From Mariniphaga sediminis (lineage in GTDB: Bacteria; Bacteroidota; Bacteroidia; Bacteroidales; Prolixibacteraceae): a stretch of 64,000 nucleotides of DNA. Position 1 is the stretch's first letter, and every line of letters begins with the position of its first letter. Made by a program: the position numbers and the translations under genes. The notes under the pieces were generated by a model, which made no database searches, was not told the origin of the DNA, and saw only the letters and a program-made list of their open reading frames with translations. The DNA is taken from positions 1 through 64,000 of the forward strand of contig NZ_QWET01000010.1 in NCBI RefSeq assembly GCF_003573545.1. Direction: 5' to 3'. This document shows positions 8,900 to 17,974 of this stretch, in pieces.

Positions 8900-9274
8900 T
8901 TGGAAAAAATTAAATCACATAGAGAGCTTAAAGTATACCAAAAGGCTTTTGATGCTGCAATGGCAATTTATATGATATCAAAAAAATTTCCGAAAGAAGA
9001 GACTTATTCCCTGACTGACCAAATTAGAAGATCATCGAGATCCGTCAGTTCAAATATATCCGAAGCTTTTCGTAGACGAAAATATCCCAAATCGTTTTCG
9101 AATAAATTAAACGAGAGTGAGGCAGAAGCAGCAGAAACACAAAACTGGCTTGATTTCTCCCTGGCCTGTAATTATATCTCGCAGGAAATGTACAGCAAAT
9201 TGGATCAGGAATATGAAAATATAATTGGAATGTTGGTAATCATGCAAAAACAAACCGAAAAATGGTCAATCTGA
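8900..9274 (+). CDS. Four-helix-bundle protein (23S rRNA intervening-sequence protein family)
   Basis: A 124-residue, mostly helical protein of the IVS/S23 four-helix-bundle family. It opens with the typical HRELKVYQKAFDAAMAIY helix, has the FPKEETYSLTDQIRRSSRSV block and a SNISEAFRR motif, and ends in a long amphipathic helix. Relatives are encoded in intervening sequences of 23S rRNA and as small dispersed genes; Avd of diversity-generating retroelements has the same fold. Their molecular role is poorly defined, and nucleic-acid binding is likely. The start appears to be TTG at 8900, with no in-frame ATG before it. The gene sits between gmd and fcl inside inverted purine/pyrimidine repeats, which suggests a mobile cassette. 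Confidence 0.88.
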   Translation: MEKIKSHRELKVYQKAFDAAMAIYMISKKFPKEETYSLTDQIRRSSRSVSSNISEAFRRRKYPKSFSNKLNESEAEAAETQNWLDFSLACNYISQEMYSKLDQEYENIIGMLVIMQKQTEKWSI

Positions 9275-9279
9275 TAATT

Positions 9280-9480
9280 CCATCTTCTCTCCATCCTCAG
9301 TGCTTCCTATCCCAGTACTCATCATCTCAGTGCTCTTTATCTCATCTTCTCTCCGTCTCAGTGCTCTCCATTCTCAGTGCTCTTCGTCTCATCGTCTCAC
9401 CATCTCAGTGCTCTTTGTCTCATCTTCTCACTGTCTCACCGTCTCACTGTCTCACCGTCCCAATACTCTCCATCGTCAAA
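9280..9480. repeat. Pyrimidine-rich degenerate repeat, right arm of cassette
   Basis: The plus strand repeats CT-rich words such as CATCTTCTC, CTCAGTGCTC and GTCTCACCGTCTCAC. These are the complement of the GA-rich words in the left arm, so the arms are in inverted orientation. CTCAGTGCTC recurs several times at spacings of a few tens of bases. The plus-strand frames through this repeat (9262-9501 and 9300-9506) are low-complexity artefacts. Confidence 0.75.
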
Positions 9481-9511
9481 AGTCACACCTTAAACGGATA
9501 AAATAAAGATC

Positions 9512-10657
9512 ATGAATAAAGCATCAAAAATATATGTAGCAGGTCACCGGGGGCTGGTGGGATCAGCGATCTGGAAAATTCTGGAAAGTAAAGGTTACAC
9601 AAACCTTACAGGTAAAACCAGCAGCGAACTGAACCTGATTGATCAGGCTGCAACCGAACAGTTTTTTCAACAGGAAAAGCCGGAATATGTTTTTCTTGCT
9701 GCCGCCAAAGTGGGGGGTATCGTAGCCAACAATACGTACCGCGCAGAATTCTTGTACGAAAACCTGGCGATTCAGAACAATGTTATCCATAATGCATGGA
9801 AGTACGGAGTAAAAAAGTTACTATTTCTTGGCAGTACATGCATTTATCCGCGGGAGTCGCCCCAGCCTATGCAGGAAGAGTACCTGCTTACCTCACCGCT
9901 GGAGTACACCAACGAGCCCTATGCCATCGCTAAAATTGCCGGCATCAAACTATGCGAAAGCTATAATATCCAGCATGGCACCAACTTTATTTCGGTGATG
10001 CCTACCAACTTGTACGGGCCAAACGACAACTTCGACCTCGAAAAATCGCACGTTCTCCCTGCACTGCTGCGAAAGATCCATCTCGGCAAATGCCTGGAAG
10101 AAAACAACCGGGAGGCAATTCAGCAAGATCTGAACAAACGCCCCATTGAAGGAATTACTGGGAATGCTTCATCAACAGAGATACTGAACATTCTAAAAAA
10201 ATACGGAGTTACACCGCCCGCCGGAGAACAAAGCGGGTCTGTTGAAATATGGGGAACGGGAACTCCCCTCCGCGAATTCCTGTGGAGCGAAGAGATGGCC
10301 GATGCCTGTGTCTTCCTGATGGAAAACATTGATTTTTCTGACATTATTGAAAGTACATCATTGCGAGGAGGAGACACAACGAAAAAGCAATCGCAGCAAA
10401 CCGTCTCCAACCTCCCCGGTGAAATCCGTAATACTCACATCAATATTGGCACCGGCAAAGAAATCAGTATTAAAGCCATTGCCAAACTGATTGCCCAAAC
10501 AGTGGGCTACAACGGCAAGCTGACATTCAATACCTCCAAACCCGATGGTACCCTGCGAAAACTAACGGATGTAAATAAACTTCACTCCCTGGGCTGGCAC
10601 CACAAAATTGAAATAGAAGAAGGGATAGAAAAACTATACCGGTGGTACACCAGCTAG
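9512..10657 (+). CDS. fcl: GDP-L-fucose synthase
   Basis: A 381-residue GDP-4-keto-6-deoxymannose 3,5-epimerase/4-reductase that completes GDP-L-fucose synthesis after gmd. Visible hallmarks are GHRGLVGSAI near the N-terminus, FLGSTCIYPRESPQPM, the YxxxK pair in YAIAKIAG, TNLYGPNDNFD, and the C-terminal HINIGTGKEISI and SKPDGTLRKL blocks. At about residues 283-301, just before HINIGTG, there is an extra stretch, SLRGGDTTKKQSQQ. Its DNA looks like an interspersed palindromic repeat read in frame. The reading frame stays open and all core motifs are kept, so the enzyme is probably functional. Confidence 0.95.
   Translation: MNKASKIYVAGHRGLVGSAIWKILESKGYTNLTGKTSSELNLIDQAATEQFFQQEKPEYVFLAAAKVGGIVANNTYRAEFLYENLAIQNNVIHNAWKYGVKKLLFLGSTCIYPRESPQPMQEEYLLTSPLEYTNEPYAIAKIAGIKLCESYNIQHGTNFISVMPTNLYGPNDNFDLEKSHVLPALLRKIHLGKCLEENNREAIQQDLNKRPIEGITGNASSTEILNILKKYGVTPPAGEQSGSVEIWGTGTPLREFLWSEEMADACVFLMENIDFSDIIESTSLRGGDTTKKQSQQTVSNLPGEIRNTHINIGTGKEISIKAIAKLIAQTVGYNGKLTFNTSKPDGTLRKLTDVNKLHSLGWHHKIEIEEGIEKLYRWYTS
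10358..10412. repeat. Interspersed-repeat-like insertion inside fcl
   Basis: The stretch contains CATTGCGAGGAGGAG, a short centre, and AAGCAATCGCAGCAAACC; ATTGC and GCAAT are inverted. From memory it resembles a dispersed repeat common between genes in Bacteroidota and other bacteria. Here it lies within the fcl reading frame without breaking it. Confidence 0.5.
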
Positions 10658-10947
10658 TTCCTTAAAAGAACCTGCCAACCTAAGAGGAGATTGCAGATTG
10701 CATCTTCATATGGATGGACGGGTCCTTCAACGGATTGGTCCGCTTGTGGATTGCATTCCTTCCGGTAAGGGTTTTGAGTGTTTGCTAGCGGCATTTCAAA
10801 AATATAACAACTAAGACTTGCCTCCTTTGAAATAAAAACCACATGTGTCACTATTTTTTTGTGGTTAGATATTTCATTATTGTTTATTTTATGTGTCATT
10901 ATTAATCTATTTTGTCTCTTTCCTCAATCACTATCTATTTTTTGCAC
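10658..10947. other. Spacer after fcl
   Basis: About 290 bp between the end of fcl and the decayed end of the minus-strand locus. No gene, strong hairpin or T-tract terminator was recognised. Frames here on both strands are short and not protein-like. Confidence 0.5.
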
Positions 10948-12114
10948 TCACGATTTCAGCAAATTATTGGCTTGTTCGTTGTTGGTAAAAATCTCTTTTT
11001 TACTATCGAATATAAATTGTTTATTTCCTGCCTCACAGGCAAGATTGCCCATCTGTAACAAGCTGGTGCTTAAGTGTGCCTGATGTATGTCTGTGGCTGG
11101 TATTTCCCGAGAACGAACTCAGGAAATAAAATTCTGAATGTGCAATGCATTTTCCGGTACTCCTGTCATGCTGGCCTGCACTTTACCCGCATTTCCCTGC
11201 ACCTGCCAACTCCTACTAAACGGATCCATATGCAGCAGCCCTTCCAAACCATAAATTTCAATTCGCTCTGCCTGAAGCAACCATTGAAGAATCTGGTTTT
11301 CCTCCTTTACCGAAGCTGGCGATGTTAACATGTACTGGCAGGCCGACCCGGATTCACATTTTATGGTAAAATTTTTAAATTTCACGTGACAACCTGTCGA
11401 TGTAATTCGCCGTTTACCCCTAATCCTGACCGGTAGCCATAAACAGAGTTCGGATGCCCGGGGTTTCCGGTGAGAAAAACGGGCAAGGTCAAGTGAGCAA
11501 CTTGTATTGGAAAGATTATCTGCATTCTTTTGCAAACTGTAAATTTTAATATGGACTCCCTGTCCCAGTTTTCCTCCATCAATATAGGTTTTTGCTGCCA
11601 ACACCGAAGGGTTGCTCCTGAGCGAAAGATCACACTGGACGATGCGATTTTTATCATCAGCGGCATCAGCCAGTTGTCTCCCTTCCTTGATAGTAAATAT
11701 CGGTTCTCCGGTGATGTACAAATCTTTTTGGGCATCAATTATTTGCATCGCCACATCAGAAATTTGTTTTGTAGGTATAAAAACAAAAACTGCTTCGGTT
11801 TCTTTGCTTTTTATTATCTCCTAAAGGTCAGAAGCCTGTTCCGGACTATACCCAACCAACTGCGTAAATGACTGAACCGCTTTTTCCACCTTCTTTTCAT
11901 CGATATCAAAAAACTGCTTCAAGATTATTTAATCATTTCCGGCAAGAACATCAGTTAACAAACCGATAGCTTCATTTGTGCATTCTATCAGGGCAACTGA
12001 AATTTGCCGGTTAGGATTGGAGCATGAGGAGAGAAAACTGGAAAGTGCTAATGCTCCAAAAGCTGCACCGGCTAATCCCTATGCCGAAAAATTGATACAC
12101 TTTCCACGTTTCAT
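10948..12114 (-). pseudogene. Decayed Tat-type Gfo/Idh/MocA oxidoreductase
   Basis: Read from the ATG at 12114, one minus-strand frame can be followed for about 389 codons. It has stop codons at codon 12 (TAG), further TAA and TAG codons upstream of about 11755, a TGA near 11117, and a final TGA at 10948. The start looks like a twin-arginine or lipoprotein leader (GAAFGALALSSFLSSCS). The middle contains GEPIFTIKEGRQLADAADDK, NRIVQCDLSLRSNP and IDGGKLGQGVHIKIY, typical of exported Gfo/Idh proteins after the EKP motif. The C-terminal HLSTSLLQMGNLACEAG also fits. It is clearly an inactivated member at the downstream end of the glycan locus. Confidence 0.8.
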
Positions 12115-12140
12115 ATTTTAAAAATTTGACTTTATTATCC

Positions 12141-13352
12141 TTATTCCATTCCCAAATGTTTATCGAGCCATGCATAAGCCTGCTTCCTTATCTCTGCAGG
12201 AAAATCATGGTCGCCATTCGTTTCAGCACGTATAAAATTATTAGTTTTACCAAAAATATCATAAACCCCATTTACCTGATTTAACGCCTTATCCATTGTT
12301 TGCCACCAATCATCAAAGTCCGGATTTCCATCTGATGAATGACAATAAACAGCATCTTTTCGGGCCGAATAATTAAAAAATGGTCGGGGAGCGCAAAGCG
12401 CCATAATTTCATGCATATCGCAGGGGATTATTCCAGTTCGGATAAATTCTCTGAAATATGGATTAAAATGAACAAACCAGTCGTTGCGGGCAAACTGGTA
12501 GGGAGAATTGGTACCGCCCATCGGACTTAATCCACAGGAAGATACGGCAGCTTTTATTCTCGACTCGAAAGCCTGCAAAAAAAACGAATTGTATCCTCCC
12601 AATGAATGCCCGATACATCCGATGCGCTCCGAATCGACCATCTCCTTTTGACAAAGGAAATCCACACCTTTTTTATGATCGTGAATCATTTTTCCCATTG
12701 CCGACCATTGCGGAAATTGTTTATAAAATTCATCGGTGTAATAAGCATCGTATCCCGGGTAAATCCTTTCTCCTGCAGAAATAACATCGATGGCAAGTAC
12801 CACATAACCACGCAGTGCAAGTTCCATCCCGTAGCAACGCCCTTCTTTGGCTACGAGGCCAACCGTTTGCTTAGAGCCAGGACCAGTAGCATGTAATGCC
12901 ATAATTCCCGGGCGTGGTGAAGAAGCAGCTGCACCATCCGGAATCAAAAGAAAACCTGTGATAGTATCGCCCGTACCACTGTCGAATTGCACCTTTTTTT
13001 CTTTGTAACCATTACACCGATTCTCACCCAAAACTTTCGAATTTACTGGGGTTTCATTTACCACTGGGATTTCACCAAGCATTATCCTGGAACGCTGAAT
13101 GATTGAATCACGTTTGATTTTCCAGCCTTCCTCATCGCAAATTTCAACACTTTTCAAACCAAAGCCATACTTTTCATTCTCCTGTTGGTAATCGGTTAAA
13201 ACATCGTTCAGAGCAATAGTACCGGGTGCTTCAATAGAATTGACAGGGCAATCGGAATTATAAAATGAAACAGGTGCAACGATGCCAACTCCACCTGTAG
13301 CAATACTTCTTTTAACAAAATTACGTCTGGAGAATCTCTTTTTGTTTGTCAT
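12141..13352 (-). CDS. Exported alpha/beta hydrolase (dienelactone hydrolase / acetyl-xylan-esterase-like)
   Basis: A 403-residue protein with a twin-arginine-like N-terminus (SRRNFVKRSIATGGVG), so it is probably exported. The alpha/beta-hydrolase core shows PRPGIMALHATGPGSKQ, a nucleophile elbow GHSLGG, CAPRPFF before the acidic residue, and a likely catalytic His in NGDHDFP. Relatives deacylate polysaccharides or oligosaccharides. Its place at the end of the glycan locus fits removal of acetyl or other ester groups, but the exact substrate is unknown. Its ATG lies 32 bp inside the preceding DoxX-like gene, which indicates translational coupling. Confidence 0.82.
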   Translation of the reverse strand: MTNKKRFSRRNFVKRSIATGGVGIVAPVSFYNSDCPVNSIEAPGTIALNDVLTDYQQENEKYGFGLKSVEICDEEGWKIKRDSIIQRSRIMLGEIPVVNETPVNSKVLGENRCNGYKEKKVQFDSGTGDTITGFLLIPDGAAASSPRPGIMALHATGPGSKQTVGLVAKEGRCYGMELALRGYVVLAIDVISAGERIYPGYDAYYTDEFYKQFPQWSAMGKMIHDHKKGVDFLCQKEMVDSERIGCIGHSLGGYNSFFLQAFESRIKAAVSSCGLSPMGGTNSPYQFARNDWFVHFNPYFREFIRTGIIPCDMHEIMALCAPRPFFNYSARKDAVYCHSSDGNPDFDDWWQTMDKALNQVNGVYDIFGKTNNFIRAETNGDHDFPAEIRKQAYAWLDKHLGME

Positions 13353-13851
13353 ATTTTTCCTTCTTTTTTGCTGAAGTTAAAAAACGATCGAATCCGGTTA
13401 CAAAACTTGAAGGAAAAACAGATAATAAAATTAGTGCTGCAATTTCTATCAAGTTTTTATTTACTATCCAGTAGTTTCCTTCAACATTTATATTTTCTCC
13501 TAATCCGGGAAAAGGAGGATATGCCAGATAATAGAGTGACAAAAGAACAATCCCGATAATTTTACTAGGTTTTGAAAATAAACCAATAAACAGGCTTAAC
13601 CCGATTAACACCAGTCCCCATTCATTGAATAAATCAACAAGATTAAGTATAAACTCCGACTGGGCCATACTTTTAAAAAGAAGCGCAAATGGTCCAGCCG
13701 AACCGAGTAAATACCCTTTTGCTGTCCAGCCGGGAGTATAAATTTTCACAAGCCCTTCATATAAAAAATGCCATCCGATTAAAACCCTTAAAAAAGTTAA
13801 TGCAAATACCTGCCAGTCTGAATAACTATGTTCAATTTTTCCCCTTTTCAT
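13321..13851 (-). CDS. DoxX-family membrane protein
   Basis: A hydrophobic 176-residue protein with about four transmembrane segments and the DoxX/DoxD-type pattern FLRVLIGWHFLYEGLVKI near the N-terminus. The conserved WGLVLIGLSLFIGLF segment follows. DoxX-like proteins are inner-membrane subunits associated with quinone-linked oxidation. In Bacteroidota glycan loci they often accompany exported Gfo/Idh oxidoreductases, perhaps to re-oxidise them; this is inference. I chose the ATG at 13851. An upstream TTG at 13887 is in frame but would overlap the preceding gene. The C-terminus overlaps the next gene by 32 bp. Confidence 0.8.
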   Translation of the reverse strand: MKRGKIEHSYSDWQVFALTFLRVLIGWHFLYEGLVKIYTPGWTAKGYLLGSAGPFALLFKSMAQSEFILNLVDLFNEWGLVLIGLSLFIGLFSKPSKIIGIVLLSLYYLAYPPFPGLGENINVEGNYWIVNKNLIEIAALILLSVFPSSFVTGFDRFLTSAKKKEKYDKQKEILQT

Positions 13852-13879
13852 TTTAAATTTTTGCTTGATATTATCTTTA

Positions 13880-15421
13880 TTATCCAACTATTGCCTTTTC
13901 ATTGACCGAATCCCAGATGACGGGCTTCTTATTCACATAAGCTAAATTGGCCAGGTTAAACGTAACAGCTTCTTCAAAACCGACATCAATATTGCAACTT
14001 GTTTTCCCGTGCCCGCGAATGGCGTCTATCCATTCTTTCAGGTGCAACAGGGTTGCATCTATTACTTTTCCATCAATATAAGTTGGCCCGTAACCTCCTT
14101 TAATGTAGGCCTGAGAAGTGGCGGAAGAAATGGCATCGATACCGGTATTTGGTTCATAATAATACATGGGGTCAGAGGGATTGGCCTGAATGTCGGCATA
14201 CCGTTCGGAATTGCCGTCTTTGTAAAGCATAATTGCCCGGTCAACATCCATGGAAGCTTCGGAACCCAATATTTTAGATTGCCTGTAAATACTGTTTTTT
14301 AATGAACAGTCATAAGTCATTGTCAGTTTTCTTTTGGGGTAATGAAACACCGCACTTAAAACATCCGGCATATCGCCGTGGGTTTTATAGTAGTGCTGCC
14401 CGCCCAAAGCCACAACAGTTTCGGGAATTCCGAGTTCCAAAATCTGGTTTACACAATCGTACCTATGTGAAAAATCGTTGCCGGTAACACTGGTCCCGTA
14501 ATCGCTGTAGCGTTGCCAGCTAAAATACCTTTTTCTATCAAACTCGTGCCACGGCGCCCCCGCAAGGAACTCTTTCCAATCGATATTATCCCTATTGCCC
14601 AATTTATGATCAAACGCATCGTCCCTTATCCAGGCTCCAAAAACAGTGTTCCTGTTTGTAAAAGTCTGAACAATGGAAACATCACCGAGTACACCTTTCT
14701 GATATAATTCCCGCGCTATTTTAAAGCTCATTTGCTGGCGGTTTTCATGTCCCAACTGAAATACAACACCTGTTGATTTGATCACCTTCTTTAACTCTAC
14801 GGCTTCCTCGATGCTGTGAGTCATTGGTTTTTCAAGGTAAACATGCTTCCCCGCTTTGGCTGCCGCAATAGCAATTTGGGTATGAGTATGATCAGGGGTG
14901 GCAATCAGTATGGCGTCAATTTCATCGCTGTCTACCATTTCCCGGTACGAAGGAAACACTTTGGCAGGCGCAGACGTATTTGTCTTTCCACCCGGACCAA
15001 GACCACCCGTTGAAATTTCGACGCCACGTTGTACACGAACATCGAACGTGTCGCACACGCCGGCAAATTCAATGTTCAGATCTTCCTGGTCAAGAAAATC
15101 CTGTAACCTTTTTGTAAACTTTCCGTCAACTGTGTTCTGTTTTATAAATTCAGGATGGACATAACCAAGTGATTTCAACAACTGCTCTCCGCGCCAGCCA
15201 TTGCCGACCAACCCAATCCTCAAACGATTGCCGTCATTTCCTGTTGGCGGCAACAATTTCGCGCCGGGAGCATCAAGTTGCCGAATCTTTAATGTTTCAT
15301 ATAAATTTTTGCTTTTCGCGCTTATTTCTTTGTTTATGTTCTCTTTAAAAGCAAAAGCGAAATAGCCCAAAAATGGAACTGCAGCTATTCCTTTAAGGAA
15401 GTCTCTTCTTACGGTATTCAT
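13880..15421 (-). CDS. Exported Gfo/Idh/MocA-family oxidoreductase
   Basis: A 513-residue protein with a Tat-like signal (VRRDFLKGIAAVPFLGYFAFAF). The NAD(P)-binding motif GLVGNGWRG is followed by ATPDHTH and the catalytic-lysine motif LEKPMTHS. The C-terminal domain carries DYGTSVTGNDFSHRYD, typical of long exported family members. Such proteins oxidise sugars, for example at C3, and some (GH109) use NAD to cleave glycosides. I cannot tell these roles apart from sequence alone. It precedes the DoxX-like gene and lies 22 bp after the beta-helix lipoprotein gene, within one operon. A decayed relative lies downstream at 10948-12114. Confidence 0.87.
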   Translation of the reverse strand: MNTVRRDFLKGIAAVPFLGYFAFAFKENINKEISAKSKNLYETLKIRQLDAPGAKLLPPTGNDGNRLRIGLVGNGWRGEQLLKSLGYVHPEFIKQNTVDGKFTKRLQDFLDQEDLNIEFAGVCDTFDVRVQRGVEISTGGLGPGGKTNTSAPAKVFPSYREMVDSDEIDAILIATPDHTHTQIAIAAAKAGKHVYLEKPMTHSIEEAVELKKVIKSTGVVFQLGHENRQQMSFKIARELYQKGVLGDVSIVQTFTNRNTVFGAWIRDDAFDHKLGNRDNIDWKEFLAGAPWHEFDRKRYFSWQRYSDYGTSVTGNDFSHRYDCVNQILELGIPETVVALGGQHYYKTHGDMPDVLSAVFHYPKRKLTMTYDCSLKNSIYRQSKILGSEASMDVDRAIMLYKDGNSERYADIQANPSDPMYYYEPNTGIDAISSATSQAYIKGGYGPTYIDGKVIDATLLHLKEWIDAIRGHGKTSCNIDVGFEEAVTFNLANLAYVNKKPVIWDSVNEKAIVG

Positions 15422-15443
15422 AACTTTTAAAAATGGTATAATA

Positions 15444-17864
15444 TTAAAATGGATTTATGGAAAAATCATCAAACCAAAATTTCTGCCCTTCTTTTGACTT
15501 GCCATAGGTTTCAAATTCAAACGAATGCAGTAAGTTTAATCCGGGAATAGCTTTCTTTATTTCTCTGGCATCTATTTCAATTGTATGCCACTCTCCATCA
15601 TCAATCAACTTATATCGCTCCACATTTATGTATTCCCCGGAGGAATTAGCCGGACTTCCTCCAATACATACTCTTTCCGGACGTTCTTCAGAAGGCCATG
15701 GCCTTAACCAAATACCTACAGGGACACCAGGCGGTATCCGGTATGAAAATTTAATATATGGATATTTATCTATATCCCAAATCCTTAATTTTATATTGGT
15801 AGCCAACGTATTGTTGTTCCCTTCCGTAGATACGCACATGCATTGTCCTTTCCCATCTTCACGCATTTCCGGATAATAGGTGGATCGTTCTCTGCTTGGT
15901 CCGCGATCCCATAAAAACCCCCATTCTTCAAAATCTTCCCGCTCAAAATTACTGTACACAAGTGGTTTGTTGGGATCCAACGGTTGCTCCACACGAACAA
16001 GAAAATTGGTTTCTGCTTCTGTTCCTGATGTATCCTTGCACTTGAGTCGCACAACGTAATCTCCAATATCTTTATAAGAATGCCTTGGCACTGCTTTATT
16101 ACTTACGTTTCCATCGCCAAAATCCCACATCATATCTACTTTTCCTTTGCCACCTTCTATTATTGCAGAAAAAGTTACCTCTTGCGCAGGAGTGCTGGTA
16201 ACCAGATGAGCCATCGGAGTTACCGTTAAAATCCCTGTATTACCATATTGTAAAGCACCGATATCCGGCGCCTTTCCTGCATAAGGAAGGCTCACAGAAT
16301 CTCCTTCTTTCCATTGCAGGCTTCGATCCAGTATAAGCAAGTTATTTTCAATGTCAGCTTTTAGCACACGGGCAAAATTCCCCGGTTTGCCCACAAAAAC
16401 AATATCCCCTGATTCTCCTTCTATCCCAAAGCCATCGAAAAAGAAAAGGGCATCACTTACGTAAAGTTCGGTACCGGAGCCCGAGCCCAAAGTCTTTGTG
16501 AGCGGTCGTCCGGCATCAATGGCTGGGCTTCCTTTGGCAAGAGTAAAACAACGATTCTGAAAATTGCTAAAAAGGGGGTCAGCGTCTATATTATTGATGA
16601 ATTGACCAGGAAATTCCTCATGCAAACTTCCTACAGTGTACAATTTCTCTCCCATTCTCATTGTTGCTTTCCCAGGTTTCTCTCCAAAAAAAAGATTGGA
16701 AAGAAATAAATTGTCATCAGATACACCCGTGCCTCTAATTTTAAAAAATGTAAAATCCCCAGTATATCCGTTATGGTAAAACAAATTATTCTTAAAAATA
16801 TTAGAACGTATGGGATTATCATTTTTACGGGAATTGTCGCTTAAAGCCCAGGCTAACATAGGATTATTGGCAAACGTATTATTATAGACACGGGAATTGA
16901 CAAACATTAAAGGTGTAGATTCATCTGCTCCAAGACTGGGATCATACCCTTCCTTTCCTCCAAGTTTTGCATCATAACTACCTGATGCAATGACTCCTCC
17001 CCAATTATCAAATATGAAGTTATTTCGAAAAATACTATTGGTTGAAAGTACTTTACTGTAAGAATCAGCGGACTTTGCTCCATTAAACGCATTGGTAATG
17101 ATATTATTTTCAAATAAACAATTATCAGGATTAAACAATTCAAAGTTTCGCCCCCATCCATTATGGAAAATATTACCACGGATAATATTATGCGAAGATA
17201 GTTGCGATGAAATGGCATAAAAATTTAAAGGAGAGTGGCCTATTTTACTGAATGAATTTCCTTCAATAACATTATGTCCGGAATTCATAAATCTGCATCC
17301 ATCACCGTGAATTTTAGAAAAAGAATTAAAAAGTAAATGATTGTAATGGCTATCAATATATAAAAGTTGAATATATACCGTTGATGATTGTTCCATTTGA
17401 CAGTTACTGAGTGTAATATGGCTACAGTTTTTAATGTACCCAAATCCCCCTCGTGCAGGAAACATTTTGAACCCATCAATTGTCACAAAATGTTTCCTTT
17501 CCATATTGATTATATATTTGGAACTTTCATCCCCAATCAAAATTGCACCGTGTGGCTTTTCACTTTGGTAGGTAATGCTTTGCTGATGATTTTCTCCGCT
17601 GGAAACAGGGTTTATAATACCTCTATACGTACCTTCTCTGAGAAAAACCGTATCACCTGGTTTTAATGCCATATTTGCCTTCTCAAGTGTCTTCCAAGGT
17701 TCATTCAGCGTTCCGGGATTATTATCATCGCCATCAGGAGATAAATAATATGTACCCTTCTTGTCTAAAGTATCAGACTTTGAAAAAGATTGACAACTCA
17801 GATGAAGAAAAAAACTAAAAAACAGAAGCATCTCAATTATCAACCTGACTTTAATTCCAAACAT
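15444..17864 (-). CDS. Beta-helix/PKD lipoprotein, putative polysaccharide-active
   Basis: An 806-residue lipoprotein with lipobox LHLSC and a predicted lipidated Cys24. Residues from about 40 match the DUF1565/right-handed parallel beta-helix start (YYLSPDGDDNNPGT, PGDTVFLREGTYRG). Many Asn-rich turns follow, such as NNFIFDNWGG and NIFKNNLFYHN. A PKD domain lies at about 555-635 (WDFGDGNVS, HSYKDIGDYVVRL). The C-terminal ~170 residues resemble a jelly-roll binding domain. Right-handed beta-helix proteins include alginate and chondroitin lyases (PL6, for example), but catalytic residues cannot be assigned here. It is probably at the cell surface, acting on the locus substrate. The function is inferred. 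Confidence 0.78.
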   Translation of the reverse strand: MFGIKVRLIIEMLLFFSFFLHLSCQSFSKSDTLDKKGTYYLSPDGDDNNPGTLNEPWKTLEKANMALKPGDTVFLREGTYRGIINPVSSGENHQQSITYQSEKPHGAILIGDESSKYIINMERKHFVTIDGFKMFPARGGFGYIKNCSHITLSNCQMEQSSTVYIQLLYIDSHYNHLLFNSFSKIHGDGCRFMNSGHNVIEGNSFSKIGHSPLNFYAISSQLSSHNIIRGNIFHNGWGRNFELFNPDNCLFENNIITNAFNGAKSADSYSKVLSTNSIFRNNFIFDNWGGVIASGSYDAKLGGKEGYDPSLGADESTPLMFVNSRVYNNTFANNPMLAWALSDNSRKNDNPIRSNIFKNNLFYHNGYTGDFTFFKIRGTGVSDDNLFLSNLFFGEKPGKATMRMGEKLYTVGSLHEEFPGQFINNIDADPLFSNFQNRCFTLAKGSPAIDAGRPLTKTLGSGSGTELYVSDALFFFDGFGIEGESGDIVFVGKPGNFARVLKADIENNLLILDRSLQWKEGDSVSLPYAGKAPDIGALQYGNTGILTVTPMAHLVTSTPAQEVTFSAIIEGGKGKVDMMWDFGDGNVSNKAVPRHSYKDIGDYVVRLKCKDTSGTEAETNFLVRVEQPLDPNKPLVYSNFEREDFEEWGFLWDRGPSRERSTYYPEMREDGKGQCMCVSTEGNNNTLATNIKLRIWDIDKYPYIKFSYRIPPGVPVGIWLRPWPSEERPERVCIGGSPANSSGEYINVERYKLIDDGEWHTIEIDAREIKKAIPGLNLLHSFEFETYGKSKEGQKFWFDDFSINPF

Positions 17865-17974
17865 AATATTCTATTTTTAACTTCAATAAAACCTAATAAT
17901 CAACGATATAAAATTCACTTAATCAATTTACAAAACAATTTATGATAGTTTCTCTGCCAAGCCAATTCCTTCCT

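Noticed and set aside
8900-9274. Diversity-generating retroelement (Avd-like protein)
   Set aside because: No reverse transcriptase, template repeat or variable repeat is visible nearby; the protein fits the dispersed IVS family.
9300-9480. CRISPR array in the repeated CT-rich stretch
   Set aside because: Repeat words are short, degenerate and irregularly spaced, with no unique spacers and no cas genes in the window.
9262-9506. Two overlapping plus-strand frames in the CT-rich repeat
   Set aside because: Low-complexity Ser/Leu/His translation of a degenerate repeat.
11530-11871. 113-codon plus-strand frame
   Set aside because: It lies antisense to the decayed Gfo/Idh gene, which has clear homology in the other direction.
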